A stretch of DNA of 64,000 bases from Caulobacteraceae bacterium (GTDB lineage: Bacteria; Pseudomonadota; Alphaproteobacteria; Caulobacterales; Caulobacteraceae), in contig JAIXZX010000005.1 of NCBI GenBank assembly GCA_027489335.1, positions 1 through 64,000 of the forward strand. The letters run 5' to 3'. The position numbers were made by a program, and so were the translations under genes. This document shows, in pieces, positions 45,490-53,282 of this stretch. Every line of letters begins with the position of its first letter. The first letter of the stretch is position 1. The notes beneath the pieces were generated by a model. The model was not told the DNA's origin. It ran no database searches and worked only from the letters and a program-made list of their open reading frames with translations.

Positions 45490-46377
45490 CTAGCGAAGCA
45501 CCGCCAGCCCGTTTTTGATCACCGTGGCGTTGCGTTCCTTCACGCGCGCCTCAAAGCTGATCTCCTTGCCATCCTTCCAGATGTCCACGGTGATGGTGTC
45601 GCCGGGGAAGACAGGCGCGGAGAAGCGCGCCTGATGGCTCTTGATCTGGTCGGGATCGAAGTCGGTCACCGCCTGCAGGATGGCGCGGCAGGTGATCCCG
45701 TAGGTGCACAGGCCATGCAGGATCGGCCGGGGGAAGCCCGAGCGCTTTGCCGAATCCGGGTCCGAATGCAACGGGTTGCGGTCGCCGTTCAGACGATAGA
45801 GCAGGGCCTGGTCCTCGCGGGTGGTGAAGTCCACCGACATGTCCGGCGCTCGCTCAGGCACCTTGTGGGGTTCCGGCGCACCTTCGGCCGGGCCGCCGAA
45901 CCCGCCATCGCCGCGGGCGAAGGTGGATGAGGTGAGGGTGGCGACCTTCTCGCCGTTCTCGTCGGTCCACACCGATTCGTTGATGACGACCGCGCCCTTG
46001 TCCTTGCCCTTGTCGTAGGCGCCGACCGTGCGGCCCTCGACGGTGAAGGTGCCCTTGGTCGGCAGGGGCTTATGCAGCTCCACCTTCTGTTCGCCATGGA
46101 CGACCATCAGGAAATTGATCTGACTGGGACGGTGGCCCTCGGGCATCTGCGGGGCGGGGCCGGCGTTGGCCGCGGCCCGGGCGCCAGCCGCCAGCACTGT
46201 GGCGGCGGTCGGAATGACCTTCAGATTCTTTTCGTAGACGAAGGGCAGCTCCGTCTCGTTCATGGGGTCCTGGCCCATGCCGACGCCCAGGGCGTACAGC
46301 ATCACGTCCTTGTCGCCATAGGTGAAGGTGCGCGGCGCCGTGCGCTGGTCGAGAATGTCAGGATAAAAGATAGGCAT
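45490..46377 (-). CDS. MaoC-like 2-enoyl-CoA hydratase (double hot-dog)
   Basis: 295-residue protein with two hot-dog halves. The second holds the hydratase-2 motif 'YRLNGDRNPLHSDPDSAKRSGFPRPILHGLCTYG', read here in parts, with the Asp and His needed for water addition. It resembles the hydratase part of peroxisomal multifunctional enzyme 2, acting on (R)-specific enoyl-CoA in beta-oxidation of branched or steroid-like acids. Stands alone. Confidence 0.88.
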   Translation of the reverse strand: MPIFYPDILDQRTAPRTFTYGDKDVMLYALGVGMGQDPMNETELPFVYEKNLKVIPTAATVLAAGARAAANAGPAPQMPEGHRPSQINFLMVVHGEQKVELHKPLPTKGTFTVEGRTVGAYDKGKDKGAVVINESVWTDENGEKVATLTSSTFARGDGGFGGPAEGAPEPHKVPERAPDMSVDFTTREDQALLYRLNGDRNPLHSDPDSAKRSGFPRPILHGLCTYGITCRAILQAVTDFDPDQIKSHQARFSAPVFPGDTITVDIWKDGKEISFEARVKERNATVIKNGLAVLR

Positions 46378-46478
46378 GTTGAAATGTTCCTCCGGAGCCC
46401 GTTCAAGGATGGGGCTGCTCTTCTATGGCGCTGATTGAACCGGCACAGAGGCCGCGACGCAAGCATCCGTCCTGGCAT

Positions 46479-46507
46479 TTGCCGCCCTTGCCCTGATCGG
46501 CTAGAAG
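46479..46507 (+). promoter_or_regulatory. housekeeping-type promoter of the SapC-family gene
   Basis: TTGCCGC (46479-46485), 14 bases, GCTAGAAG (46500-46507), close to the Caulobacter consensus TTGACGS-N10-14-GCTANAWC. The leader to ATG 46574 would be about 60 bases. Confidence 0.5.
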
Positions 46508-46573
46508 CGCCCGACCGCTCCGCGCGCGGGCCTTCCGGGCCCCGTCGGGCCCCCGAATCCTCGAAGGTTTCTA

Positions 46574-47386
46574 ATGACCGAGACGACCCCATCGGCCACG
46601 GGCCAACTCACCGGCAATGTTCTCTATTACAACCAGCCCGAGCCGCTGAACCCGACCACCCACAAGGGTATGGGCGTCAAGCGTATCGACGGGCCCTTCA
46701 GCTTCGCGGCCAAGCACAATCTGGTGCCGCTGACGGCGTCGGAATTCCAGCTGGCCGTGCTCAACGGCCCGATCATCTTCGTGGGCGAGGAAAAGACGCC
46801 CCTGCAGGTGATGGGTCTGAACCATGACGAGAATATCTTCGTCCTGCCCACCGGCGTGTTCGACGCGGGCATCTACGTGCCGGCCTATGTGCGTCGCTAC
46901 CCCTTCGTCTTCGCCAACGACTCCAAGGCGGGCCAGTCCATCCTGTGCGTCGACCGCTCGGCGGCCTTCTTCGCCGAGACCGATCCGGAGCTGGCCTTCT
47001 TCGATGAAAAGGGCGAGCCGACCGAATACACCCAGAACTGCCTGAAGTTCTGCAACGACTACGAAATCGAGCGCCAGAAGACCCAGAGCTTCGTGCAGCT
47101 GCTCAAGGCCCTGGACCTGTTTGAGGGCAAGGAATCCTTCTACACGCCGGTCAACGAGGACGGCACGCCCGGTGAGCCCCAGAAGCTCGCCGACTATTTC
47201 GGGGTCTCCGAAGAGCGTCTGCGCGCCCTGCCCGCCGACAAGTTCATGGACCTGCGTCAGTCGGGCGCCCTGAACCTGATCTTCGCCCACCTGATCTCGC
47301 TGGCCCAGTGGGACCGTCTGGTCGCCCTGTCCATGAACCGCCAGATGCAGCTTCAGAATCAGGCGCCGCAAGCCGCTAACAGCTAA
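46574..47386 (+). CDS. SapC-family protein
   Basis: 270-residue protein of the SapC family ('VPLTASEFQLAVLNGPIIFV', 'YVPAYVRRYPFVFA', 'CVDRSAAFF', 'LIFAHLISLAQWDRLVAL'). The name comes from Campylobacter surface-layer secretion genes, but homologues are spread across proteobacteria without an S-layer and the function is unproven. No signal peptide; cytoplasmic. Ordinary single gene with its own promoter. Confidence 0.87.
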   Translation: MTETTPSATGQLTGNVLYYNQPEPLNPTTHKGMGVKRIDGPFSFAAKHNLVPLTASEFQLAVLNGPIIFVGEEKTPLQVMGLNHDENIFVLPTGVFDAGIYVPAYVRRYPFVFANDSKAGQSILCVDRSAAFFAETDPELAFFDEKGEPTEYTQNCLKFCNDYEIERQKTQSFVQLLKALDLFEGKESFYTPVNEDGTPGEPQKLADYFGVSEERLRALPADKFMDLRQSGALNLIFAHLISLAQWDRLVALSMNRQMQLQNQAPQAANS

Positions 47387-47422
47387 GCCAGACGGCTTCT
47401 CCCGGTGGACGCCGCCCGGCGT

Positions 47423-47815
47423 CTATCGGGAGAAGATGCTGCGGGTCAGGCAGGAAAACACCAGCCGCCCGGCCTCATCCAGCAGGTCATGCTGGGCGAT
47501 GATGATGCCCTTGCCTTCGCCCACCGGGTCCTTGCCCATGATCGTCATCCGGGCGCGCAGCAGTTCGCCGGGCGGCGGATTGCGCACCCAGCGCAGGGCG
47601 TCGACCCCCAGCCGCTTGGTCTGGGGCCAGCCCACCGCCGCCTGCCCGTCCAGTCTGGCCCAGATGGCGAACACCATGGCGTCGGGCGCCCCACGATCGG
47701 CCGTCCAGCCGGGGGTGAAGGCCGTGATGAAGGCCTCCAGCGCCCGGGCGTCCACGGCTGCGGCGCCCAGGGCCACCACCTGTCCGATCTCGATATCGTC
47801 GAATGACCCCGGCAT
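47423..47815 (-). CDS. hot-dog fold (MaoC/thioesterase-like) protein
   Basis: 130-residue single hot-dog protein beginning 'FDDIEIGQVVALGAAAVDARALEAF', like MaoC dehydratases and acyl-CoA thioesterases. The classic hydratase Asp-x5-His motif is not obvious, so the activity may be thioesterase-like or lost. ATG 47815 has GAGGGG six bases before it; the longer frame upstream is not supported. Confidence 0.8.
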   Translation of the reverse strand: MPGSFDDIEIGQVVALGAAAVDARALEAFITAFTPGWTADRGAPDAMVFAIWARLDGQAAVGWPQTKRLGVDALRWVRNPPPGELLRARMTIMGKDPVGEGKGIIIAQHDLLDEAGRLVFSCLTRSIFSR

Positions 47816-47961
47816 GGTCGCCCCTCTGCTGACCCGCGATGAAACCATCCGGCCCCGAACCCCGTAAAGGCGAAAGGAACGGGGCTCGCGAATCGCAGGT
47901 TTGCGGGCCACCCCCATCTGGCCCCATATTGCGCCGACCCCAAACAGGCACGGACCTTCTG

Positions 47962-50088
47962 ATGACGCCACGCTTCGCCGGTCTGATCCTCGCCCTGATG
48001 GCCCTGATGGCCCTGGCGGCCCCGGCCGCCCAGGCCGCGCCGGTGGACACGGGCCACCTGAAGGCCGAGCTGATCGCCCAGACGCAGGCTATCGCGCCGG
48101 GCCAGACCATCCAGGTCGCCCTGCGCCAGGAGATCGACAAGGGCTGGCACACCTACTGGCGCAATCCTGGCGACTCCGGCGAGGCCACCAAGATCGCCTG
48201 GACCCTGCCGACGGGCTGGAGCGCCGGGGACTTCGTCTGGCAACCGCCAGAACCCCAGCCGGCCGGTCCCCTGGTCAATTACGGCTATTCGGGCGAGGTC
48301 CTCCTGCCCATGACCCTGACGGCGCCGGCGAACGCCCCGGTGGGCCAGACCGTGACGCTGAAGGCCGCTGCAGCCTTCCTGGTCTGCGAAGAAATTTGCA
48401 TCCCGGAAGACGCCCTTCTGGAACTGACCCTGCCGGTGCAGGCGCAGGCGGCCCAGCCCTCGGGCCGCTGGGCCGCCCCCATCGCCCGGGCCCTGGAGGC
48501 CGCGCCGCGCAAGGCCGATCTCGTCGCGACCTTCGAAAACAGCGATCAGGGTCTGCGGTTGGCGGTGACTGGTGCGCCGCTCGTGGGCGTCGATCTGGCC
48601 GACAGCTACTTCTTCCCCTTTGACGGCGCCGTCATTGACCATGCGGCTCCCCAGGCCATCGAGCGCGGGCCTCAGGGGCTGACGCTCGGCCTGACCGCCA
48701 GCTACGCCTTCCAGGGACCTGAACCGCCCCAGGTGATGGCCGGCGTCCTGAAGGCGGGAGACGCCTATTACGAGATCGAGGCGCAAGCGGGTCCGCTCTC
48801 GCCGGAGGCATCAGGTCTTGGTCCGCCAGCCGCCCGGTCCGGCGGGCTATCGGCGGCCGGGCTTGGCCTGCCGCTGGCTCTGGCCTTCGCCGTGCTCGGC
48901 GGGCTGATCCTAAACCTGATGCCCTGCGTCTTCCCGATCCTGGCCATGAAGGCCGCCAGCCTGGCCGGCCACGCCCATGAGGCGCAGGGCGCCCGACGCC
49001 AGGGCCTGGCCTTCCTGGCCGGCGTCCTCGTCACCTTCCTGGCCCTGGCCGGTGTGTTGATCGCCGCCCAGGCGGCCGGCGCCGCGGTGGGCTGGGGTTT
49101 CCAGCTGCAGTCGCCCCCGGTAGTCGCTGCGCTCTGCCTCCTGATGCTGGCTGTAGCGCTGAACCTGTCGGGCGTGTTCGAGATCGGGACCTCCCTGCAA
49201 GGGGCAGGCTCAAGCCTCGCCAGCCGCGGTGGCCTGGCCGGCGCCTTCTTCACCGGGGTGCTGGCGGTGGTGGTCGCGGCCCCCTGCACAGCCCCCTTCA
49301 TGGCCCCGGCCCTGGGCTGGGCCCTGACCCAGCCCGCCACCGCCGCCCTGCTGGTCTTCGCCGCCCTGGGCCTGGGCTTCGCCGCCCCCTTTGTGGCCGT
49401 GGCCTTTGCGCCAGGCCTGCTGGCCAGACTGCCGAGACCCGGCCCGTGGATGGACCACCTACGCAAGGTGCTGGCCTTCCCCATGTACGGCGCGGCGGCC
49501 TGGCTCCTATGGGTGCTGACCCTGCAGGCTGGTCCCATGGGCTTGGCCCGACTGCTGGCCGCCGCCATCGTCCTGGCCCTGGCCGCCTGGCTCTATGGCC
49601 TGTCCCAGGGGCGGTCGCGGGCCCCAGCCCTGCGTGGCGGGGCCGCGGTGCTTGGGGCGCTCGCCCTGCTGGCCGCCTTGATCCCCGCCTATCAGAGCGC
49701 CGCCGTCGCAGGTCCTGACGCCAGCGGCGCGGTCGCCGAGCTGCCCTACGAGCCCTACAGCGCCGAGCGCCTGGCCGAGCTGCGGGCGCAAGGGACGCCG
49801 GTCTTCGTCAACTTCACCGCCGCCTGGTGCGTCACCTGCCAGGTGAACGAGCAGGTCGCCCTGGCCCGCGAAGGGGTCGCTGAGGCCCTGGCCGAGACCG
49901 GAGCGGTCTATCTGAAGGGCGACTGGACCCGGAAAGACGAGGTGATCGCCGCCGAACTCGCCCGCCATGGCCGCGCCGGCGTGCCCCTCTACCTGGTCTA
50001 TGACCGCGCCGGCGCCGAGCCGGTGATCCTCCCCCAGATCCTCACCGAAGGTCTGGTGGTCCGCGCCCTGGAGGCCGCCGCCAGCTGA
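47962..50088 (+). CDS. ScsB/DsbD-like protein-disulfide reductase
   Basis: 708-residue membrane electron carrier. Signal peptide (to 'APAAQAAP'), a periplasmic N-terminal domain with a cysteine pair in 'FLVCEEICIPED', about eight membrane helices with one redox Cys each in 'NLMPCVFPILAMKAAS' and 'APCTAPFMAPALGW', and a C-terminal thioredoxin domain with 'AAWCVTCQVNEQVA'. It would carry reducing power from cytoplasmic thioredoxin to periplasmic partners, possibly for metal or oxidant resistance. A redoxin gene follows 42 bases later and is a likely partner. Confidence 0.92.
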   Translation: MTPRFAGLILALMALMALAAPAAQAAPVDTGHLKAELIAQTQAIAPGQTIQVALRQEIDKGWHTYWRNPGDSGEATKIAWTLPTGWSAGDFVWQPPEPQPAGPLVNYGYSGEVLLPMTLTAPANAPVGQTVTLKAAAAFLVCEEICIPEDALLELTLPVQAQAAQPSGRWAAPIARALEAAPRKADLVATFENSDQGLRLAVTGAPLVGVDLADSYFFPFDGAVIDHAAPQAIERGPQGLTLGLTASYAFQGPEPPQVMAGVLKAGDAYYEIEAQAGPLSPEASGLGPPAARSGGLSAAGLGLPLALAFAVLGGLILNLMPCVFPILAMKAASLAGHAHEAQGARRQGLAFLAGVLVTFLALAGVLIAAQAAGAAVGWGFQLQSPPVVAALCLLMLAVALNLSGVFEIGTSLQGAGSSLASRGGLAGAFFTGVLAVVVAAPCTAPFMAPALGWALTQPATAALLVFAALGLGFAAPFVAVAFAPGLLARLPRPGPWMDHLRKVLAFPMYGAAAWLLWVLTLQAGPMGLARLLAAAIVLALAAWLYGLSQGRSRAPALRGGAAVLGALALLAALIPAYQSAAVAGPDASGAVAELPYEPYSAERLAELRAQGTPVFVNFTAAWCVTCQVNEQVALAREGVAEALAETGAVYLKGDWTRKDEVIAAELARHGRAGVPLYLVYDRAGAEPVILPQILTEGLVVRALEAAAS

Positions 50089-50130
50089 GTCCCCGTTCTC
50101 GACCGCCGCCACCAACTGCAGGAGACGCCT

Positions 50131-50754
50131 ATGACGACGCCATCCTTCCCTCGCCGCCCCATGCTCGCCGGGATCGCCGCGCTTGCGGCCCTGATCGCCG
50201 CGCCGGCCCTGGCCGCCCCGGCAATCGGAAAGCCGGCGCCTTCCTTCAGCGTCATGGACTCCACCGGCAAGGCCCGCAGCCTGTCGGAGTTCCGCGGCAA
50301 GACCGTGGTCCTGGAGTGGACCAATGACGGCTGTCCCTATGTTCAGAAGCACTACAACGCCGGCGCCATGCAGGCCCTGCAGAAGCGTGCGGCTGGCGAT
50401 GGCGTCGTCTGGCTGAGCGTCATCTCCTCTGCGCCGGGCAAGCAGGGCTACAAGACTGCGGCCCAGGCCAACGCCTGGAAGACCGAAACCGGCGCCGCGC
50501 CGAGCGCCATCCTGCTGGACCCCAAGGGCGAGGTCGGCCGCGCCTACGCCGCCAAGACCACGCCGCACATGTATGTGGTCAATCCCGCCGGGACCCTGGT
50601 CTATATGGGCGGCATCGACGACAAGAACAGCGCCGACCCCGCCAGCCTCAAGGGGGCGACCAACTTTGTCGTCGCCGCGCTCAATGACATGAAGGCCGGC
50701 CGCGCTGTGGCCCGCCCGGTCTCGGCCCCCTACGGCTGCAGCGTGAAGTACTAA
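50131..50754 (+). CDS. exported redoxin-domain protein
   Basis: 207-residue periplasmic thioredoxin-fold protein: signal peptide (to 'APALAAP'), then a redoxin domain 'IGKPAPSFSVMDSTGKARSLSEFRGK' and the site 'NDGCPYVQKHYN' with one Cys only in this motif. A second Cys lies at the very end ('YGCSVKY'). It resembles peroxiredoxin-like proteins paired with DsbD-type reductases, so it may receive electrons from the ScsB-like protein. Confidence 0.87.
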   Translation: MTTPSFPRRPMLAGIAALAALIAAPALAAPAIGKPAPSFSVMDSTGKARSLSEFRGKTVVLEWTNDGCPYVQKHYNAGAMQALQKRAAGDGVVWLSVISSAPGKQGYKTAAQANAWKTETGAAPSAILLDPKGEVGRAYAAKTTPHMYVVNPAGTLVYMGGIDDKNSADPASLKGATNFVVAALNDMKAGRAVARPVSAPYGCSVKY

Positions 50755-50758
50755 AGCG

Positions 50759-51223
50759 TCAGGTCGCGTCGCCGGCCGGGATTCCAGACGCCGGGCCGGG
50801 CGGCGCGACCAGCACCTCCACATTGTCGTTCAAGAGATAGATCAGCTCCCGCAGGGCGTTGTCGCGGGCGCCGGCGTCGCTGGCCAGCTGTAACGCCGCG
50901 AGCTTTACCGGAAGATCCTCGGCGATGCCGCGCAGGATGCAGGCCAGGTCTCCGTCATTGCCCCGGTCGCGCACGATCTGCTGCCCTTTCATGTCCAGGG
51001 CGGCCAAATCAGCGACGCCAGTCTTGAACGCTTGGGAAGCCGGCGCCTCCGTCTGGCGCATCGCCTCGGCCTCGGTCTTCAAGGCGCCGGCGCGGCTGAC
51101 GATTTCGGCGAACAGGGGCTCCAGGGCCACGGCGGGCGGCGGCGTTGGCGGCTCGGCCCGTGCAGGGGCGGGGCCTGCGGCAATCCAGAGCAGGGTCGAG
51201 GCGGCGAGGGCGGCGCAGGGCAT
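50759..51223 (-). CDS. exported helical protein, unknown
   Basis: 154-residue protein with a signal peptide (to 'APARAEP') and a mostly helical mature part. No recognised domain; two Cys remain, one in the signal peptide and one in 'DLACILRG'. It ends four bases from the redoxin gene, convergent. Function unknown. Confidence 0.65.
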   Translation of the reverse strand: MPCAALAASTLLWIAAGPAPARAEPPTPPPAVALEPLFAEIVSRAGALKTEAEAMRQTEAPASQAFKTGVADLAALDMKGQQIVRDRGNDGDLACILRGIAEDLPVKLAALQLASDAGARDNALRELIYLLNDNVEVLVAPPGPASGIPAGDAT

Positions 51224-51367
51224 GGACTAGCCTCCGGACACAAACTGGGCGGTTGGCGTGCTCCGCCGGACGGCGGAACGAAGACGGGACGCTCGGCTTT
51301 TGCTAACCGGCTTTGCCCCGGCGCGTACAGTCGGCTTGTATGGCGCCGCTTGAATGGGGGATGAACC

Positions 51368-52990
51368 ATGTCTGATCACGAGGCCGCCTGGCGGCGACTC
51401 CGCGCCGCTGGCGCCGCCGCCGCCGCCCGCCCCATCACAGGTCTGTTCGACGCCGAGCCCGACCGGCTGGCCCGTCTGAGCCTGGAGGCCTGCGGCCTCT
51501 ATCTCGACCTCTCCAAGCAACCCTGGTCGACCAAGGATCTAGGCCTGGCGCTCGACCTGGCCCGGGCCGCTGACATCGAAGCCGCGCGGGACCGTCTGTT
51601 CGCCGGCGAGAGGGTCAATTCCTCCGAGGGGCGTGCTGCCCTCCACATGGCTCTGCGCGCGCCAGCCGGCGCCGCCTTTGCGGCCCTGGGCGAGCCGGTG
51701 TCGGCCGAGGTGGAGGCCACCCGGGCGGCCATGTCCGACTTCGCCCGCGCCATCCGCTCCGGCGAGCGTAGAGGCGCCACAGGCCGGCCGTTCACCGCTA
51801 TTGTGCATATCGGCATCGGCGGATCGGACTTTGGTCCCCGCCTGGTCTGGGAAGCGCTGCGGGCGCCGAGCCCGCAGATCGACCTGCGCTTCGCCGCCAA
51901 TGTGGATCCGGTGGAAGTCATGCAGGCCCTCGCCGGGCTCGATCCCGCCGACACCCTGGTGGTGGTGGTGTCCAAGACCTTCACTACCCAGGAGACCATG
52001 GCCAACGCCGCCATCGCCCGAGCCTGGCTGCGCGAGGGGCTGGGCGAGGCCGCCGACGCTCATCTGGTGGCGGTTTCGGCGGCGCCGGACGTGGCCCAGG
52101 CCTTCGGCGTCCGTCCCGACCAGATTTTCGGGTTCCGCGACTGGGTCGGCGGTCGCTATTCGATCTGGTCGGCGGTGGGCCTGTCCTGCGCCATCGCGCT
52201 CGGTCCCGAGGCGTTCGAGGCCCTGCTGGCCGGGGCTGCGGCCATGGACGACCATTTCCGCCAGGCGCCGCTGGAGGCCAATGCGCCAGTGCTGCTGGCG
52301 CTTGCCCATGTTTTTAACCGCAACGCCATGGACCGGCCGGTGCGCGCCGTGGTGCCCTACGCCCAGCGCCTGCGGCTGCTGCCCAACTTCCTGCAGCAGC
52401 TGGAAATGGAGTCCAACGGCAAGCGGGTGCGGGCCGACGGCCGGCCGGTGACCCAGGCCACGGCGGCCACCGTGTTCGGCGACGCCGGCGCCAACGTGCA
52501 ACACGCCTTCTTCCAGCTGATGCACCAGGGCAGCGACATCATCCCCGCCGACATTCTGGCGGTCGCAGAGAGCGCGGACGGCCATCCGGACTCCCAGACC
52601 AAGTTGTTGGCCAATGCGCTCGCCCAGGCCGAGGCTCTCATGGTTGGCCGCAGCGAGGCCGAGGTCCGGAAGTCCCTGGCGGGCGAGGGCCTCTCGCCCG
52701 AAGAGATCGACATCCTGGCGCCGCAGAAGACCTTCCCCGGCGGCCGCCCCACCAGCTTCATCCTGATGCAGGCCCTGACGCCCGCCGCCCTGGGCGCGCT
52801 GATCGCGCTCTATGAGCACAAGACCTTTGTCGAGGGCGTGCTCTGGGGGATCAACAGCTTCGACCAGTGGGGCGTGGAGCTGGGCAAGACCCTGGCCGGC
52901 CGTATCCTTGAGGACCTGCAGGGCGCCGCCCCTCGCGCCCACGATCCCTCCACCACCGCCCTGATCGCCAGGCTGCGGGGGGAGGGCTGA
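51368..52990 (+). CDS. pgi: glucose-6-phosphate isomerase
   Basis: 540-residue isomerase linking glucose-6-phosphate and fructose-6-phosphate. Signatures: 'IGIGGSDFGPRLVWEAL', 'VVVSKTFTTQETMANAAI', 'GGRYSIWSAVGLS', and 'LLPNFLQQLEMESNGKRV' with the catalytic Glu. Length fits the family. Its own unit; the region ahead (51224-51367) holds no clear regulatory motif that I can see. Confidence 0.95.
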   Translation: MSDHEAAWRRLRAAGAAAAARPITGLFDAEPDRLARLSLEACGLYLDLSKQPWSTKDLGLALDLARAADIEAARDRLFAGERVNSSEGRAALHMALRAPAGAAFAALGEPVSAEVEATRAAMSDFARAIRSGERRGATGRPFTAIVHIGIGGSDFGPRLVWEALRAPSPQIDLRFAANVDPVEVMQALAGLDPADTLVVVVSKTFTTQETMANAAIARAWLREGLGEAADAHLVAVSAAPDVAQAFGVRPDQIFGFRDWVGGRYSIWSAVGLSCAIALGPEAFEALLAGAAAMDDHFRQAPLEANAPVLLALAHVFNRNAMDRPVRAVVPYAQRLRLLPNFLQQLEMESNGKRVRADGRPVTQATAATVFGDAGANVQHAFFQLMHQGSDIIPADILAVAESADGHPDSQTKLLANALAQAEALMVGRSEAEVRKSLAGEGLSPEEIDILAPQKTFPGGRPTSFILMQALTPAALGALIALYEHKTFVEGVLWGINSFDQWGVELGKTLAGRILEDLQGAAPRAHDPSTTALIARLRGEG

Positions 52991-52999
52991 AGGCTGGCC

Positions 53000-53023
53000 T
53001 TGCGCTCGCGCCTCGGCTATAGG
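53000..53023 (+). promoter_or_regulatory. likely promoter of the his leader and hisS operon
   Basis: GCTATAGG at 53016-53023 resembles the Caulobacter -10 (GCTANAWC); TTGCGC at 53000 is a poor -35. The start site would fall at or just before the leader ATG at 53031, so the leader peptide may be translated from a leaderless or nearly leaderless mRNA. Confidence 0.45.
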
Positions 53024-53030
53024 GCCGCCC

Positions 53031-53108
53031 ATGACCTTCGCCCTGCGCCATCACGGCCACCACCACCATCCGATCTCCTGCGGGATCGGGCGGGGTTGCG
53101 CGGCCTGA
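53031..53108 (+). CDS. histidine-rich leader peptide of the hisS-hisZ-hisG operon
   Basis: 25-codon reading frame with six His among codons 7-13 (two His, one Gly, four His), ending in TGA at 53106-53108, 174 bases before hisS. A His run of this kind directly ahead of histidine genes is the classic mark of an attenuation leader: scarce charged His-tRNA stalls the ribosome on these codons and changes the fold of the RNA that follows. Too short for routine gene finding. The frame and codons are seen in sequence; regulation is inferred from the known his leader of enteric bacteria. Confidence 0.82.
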   Translation: MTFALRHHGHHHHPISCGIGRGCAA

Positions 53109-53264
53109 GATCAGGACGAGAACCACGGCTCGAGCCCCCGCTGCGGACGGGGCTCGCCGCTTTCACTTCCCCGTCCGTCGCGCCCATGACCTTCGGAGCG
53201 ACGTATGACACCGAACGCCTTTCCCGTTACCGCCAGAGCCCGCCGCCTTGTGGCGTTCGGCTCC
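53072..53264 (+). promoter_or_regulatory. attenuator-like hairpins downstream of the His leader
   Basis: Three sets of pairing are visible. GATCTC (53072-53077, just after the His codons) can pair with GAGATC (53107-53112, over the stop codon). CGAGCCCC (53131-53138) can pair with GGGGCTCG (53149-53156). That second arm overlaps CGGACGGGG (53144-53152), which can instead pair with CCCCGTCCG (53169-53177), giving exclusive forms. A last stem CCGAACGCC (53211-53219) with GGCGTTCGG (53252-53260) ends near CTCCTTCATTT, just before hisS. Which one terminates is not clear. Confidence 0.6.
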
Positions 53265-53282
53265 TTCATTTAAGCGCGCCCC

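Noticed and set aside
51294..51330. GGAAC in front of pgi as a possible EcfG promoter
   Set aside because: The GGAAC near 51275 has no CGTT or AGTT at the required 16-17 base spacing.
53041..53070. The His-codon cluster as a chance repeat
   Set aside because: Position directly ahead of hisS-hisZ-hisG, a start codon in frame, a nearby stop and downstream alternative hairpins make chance unlikely, so it was kept as a leader peptide.
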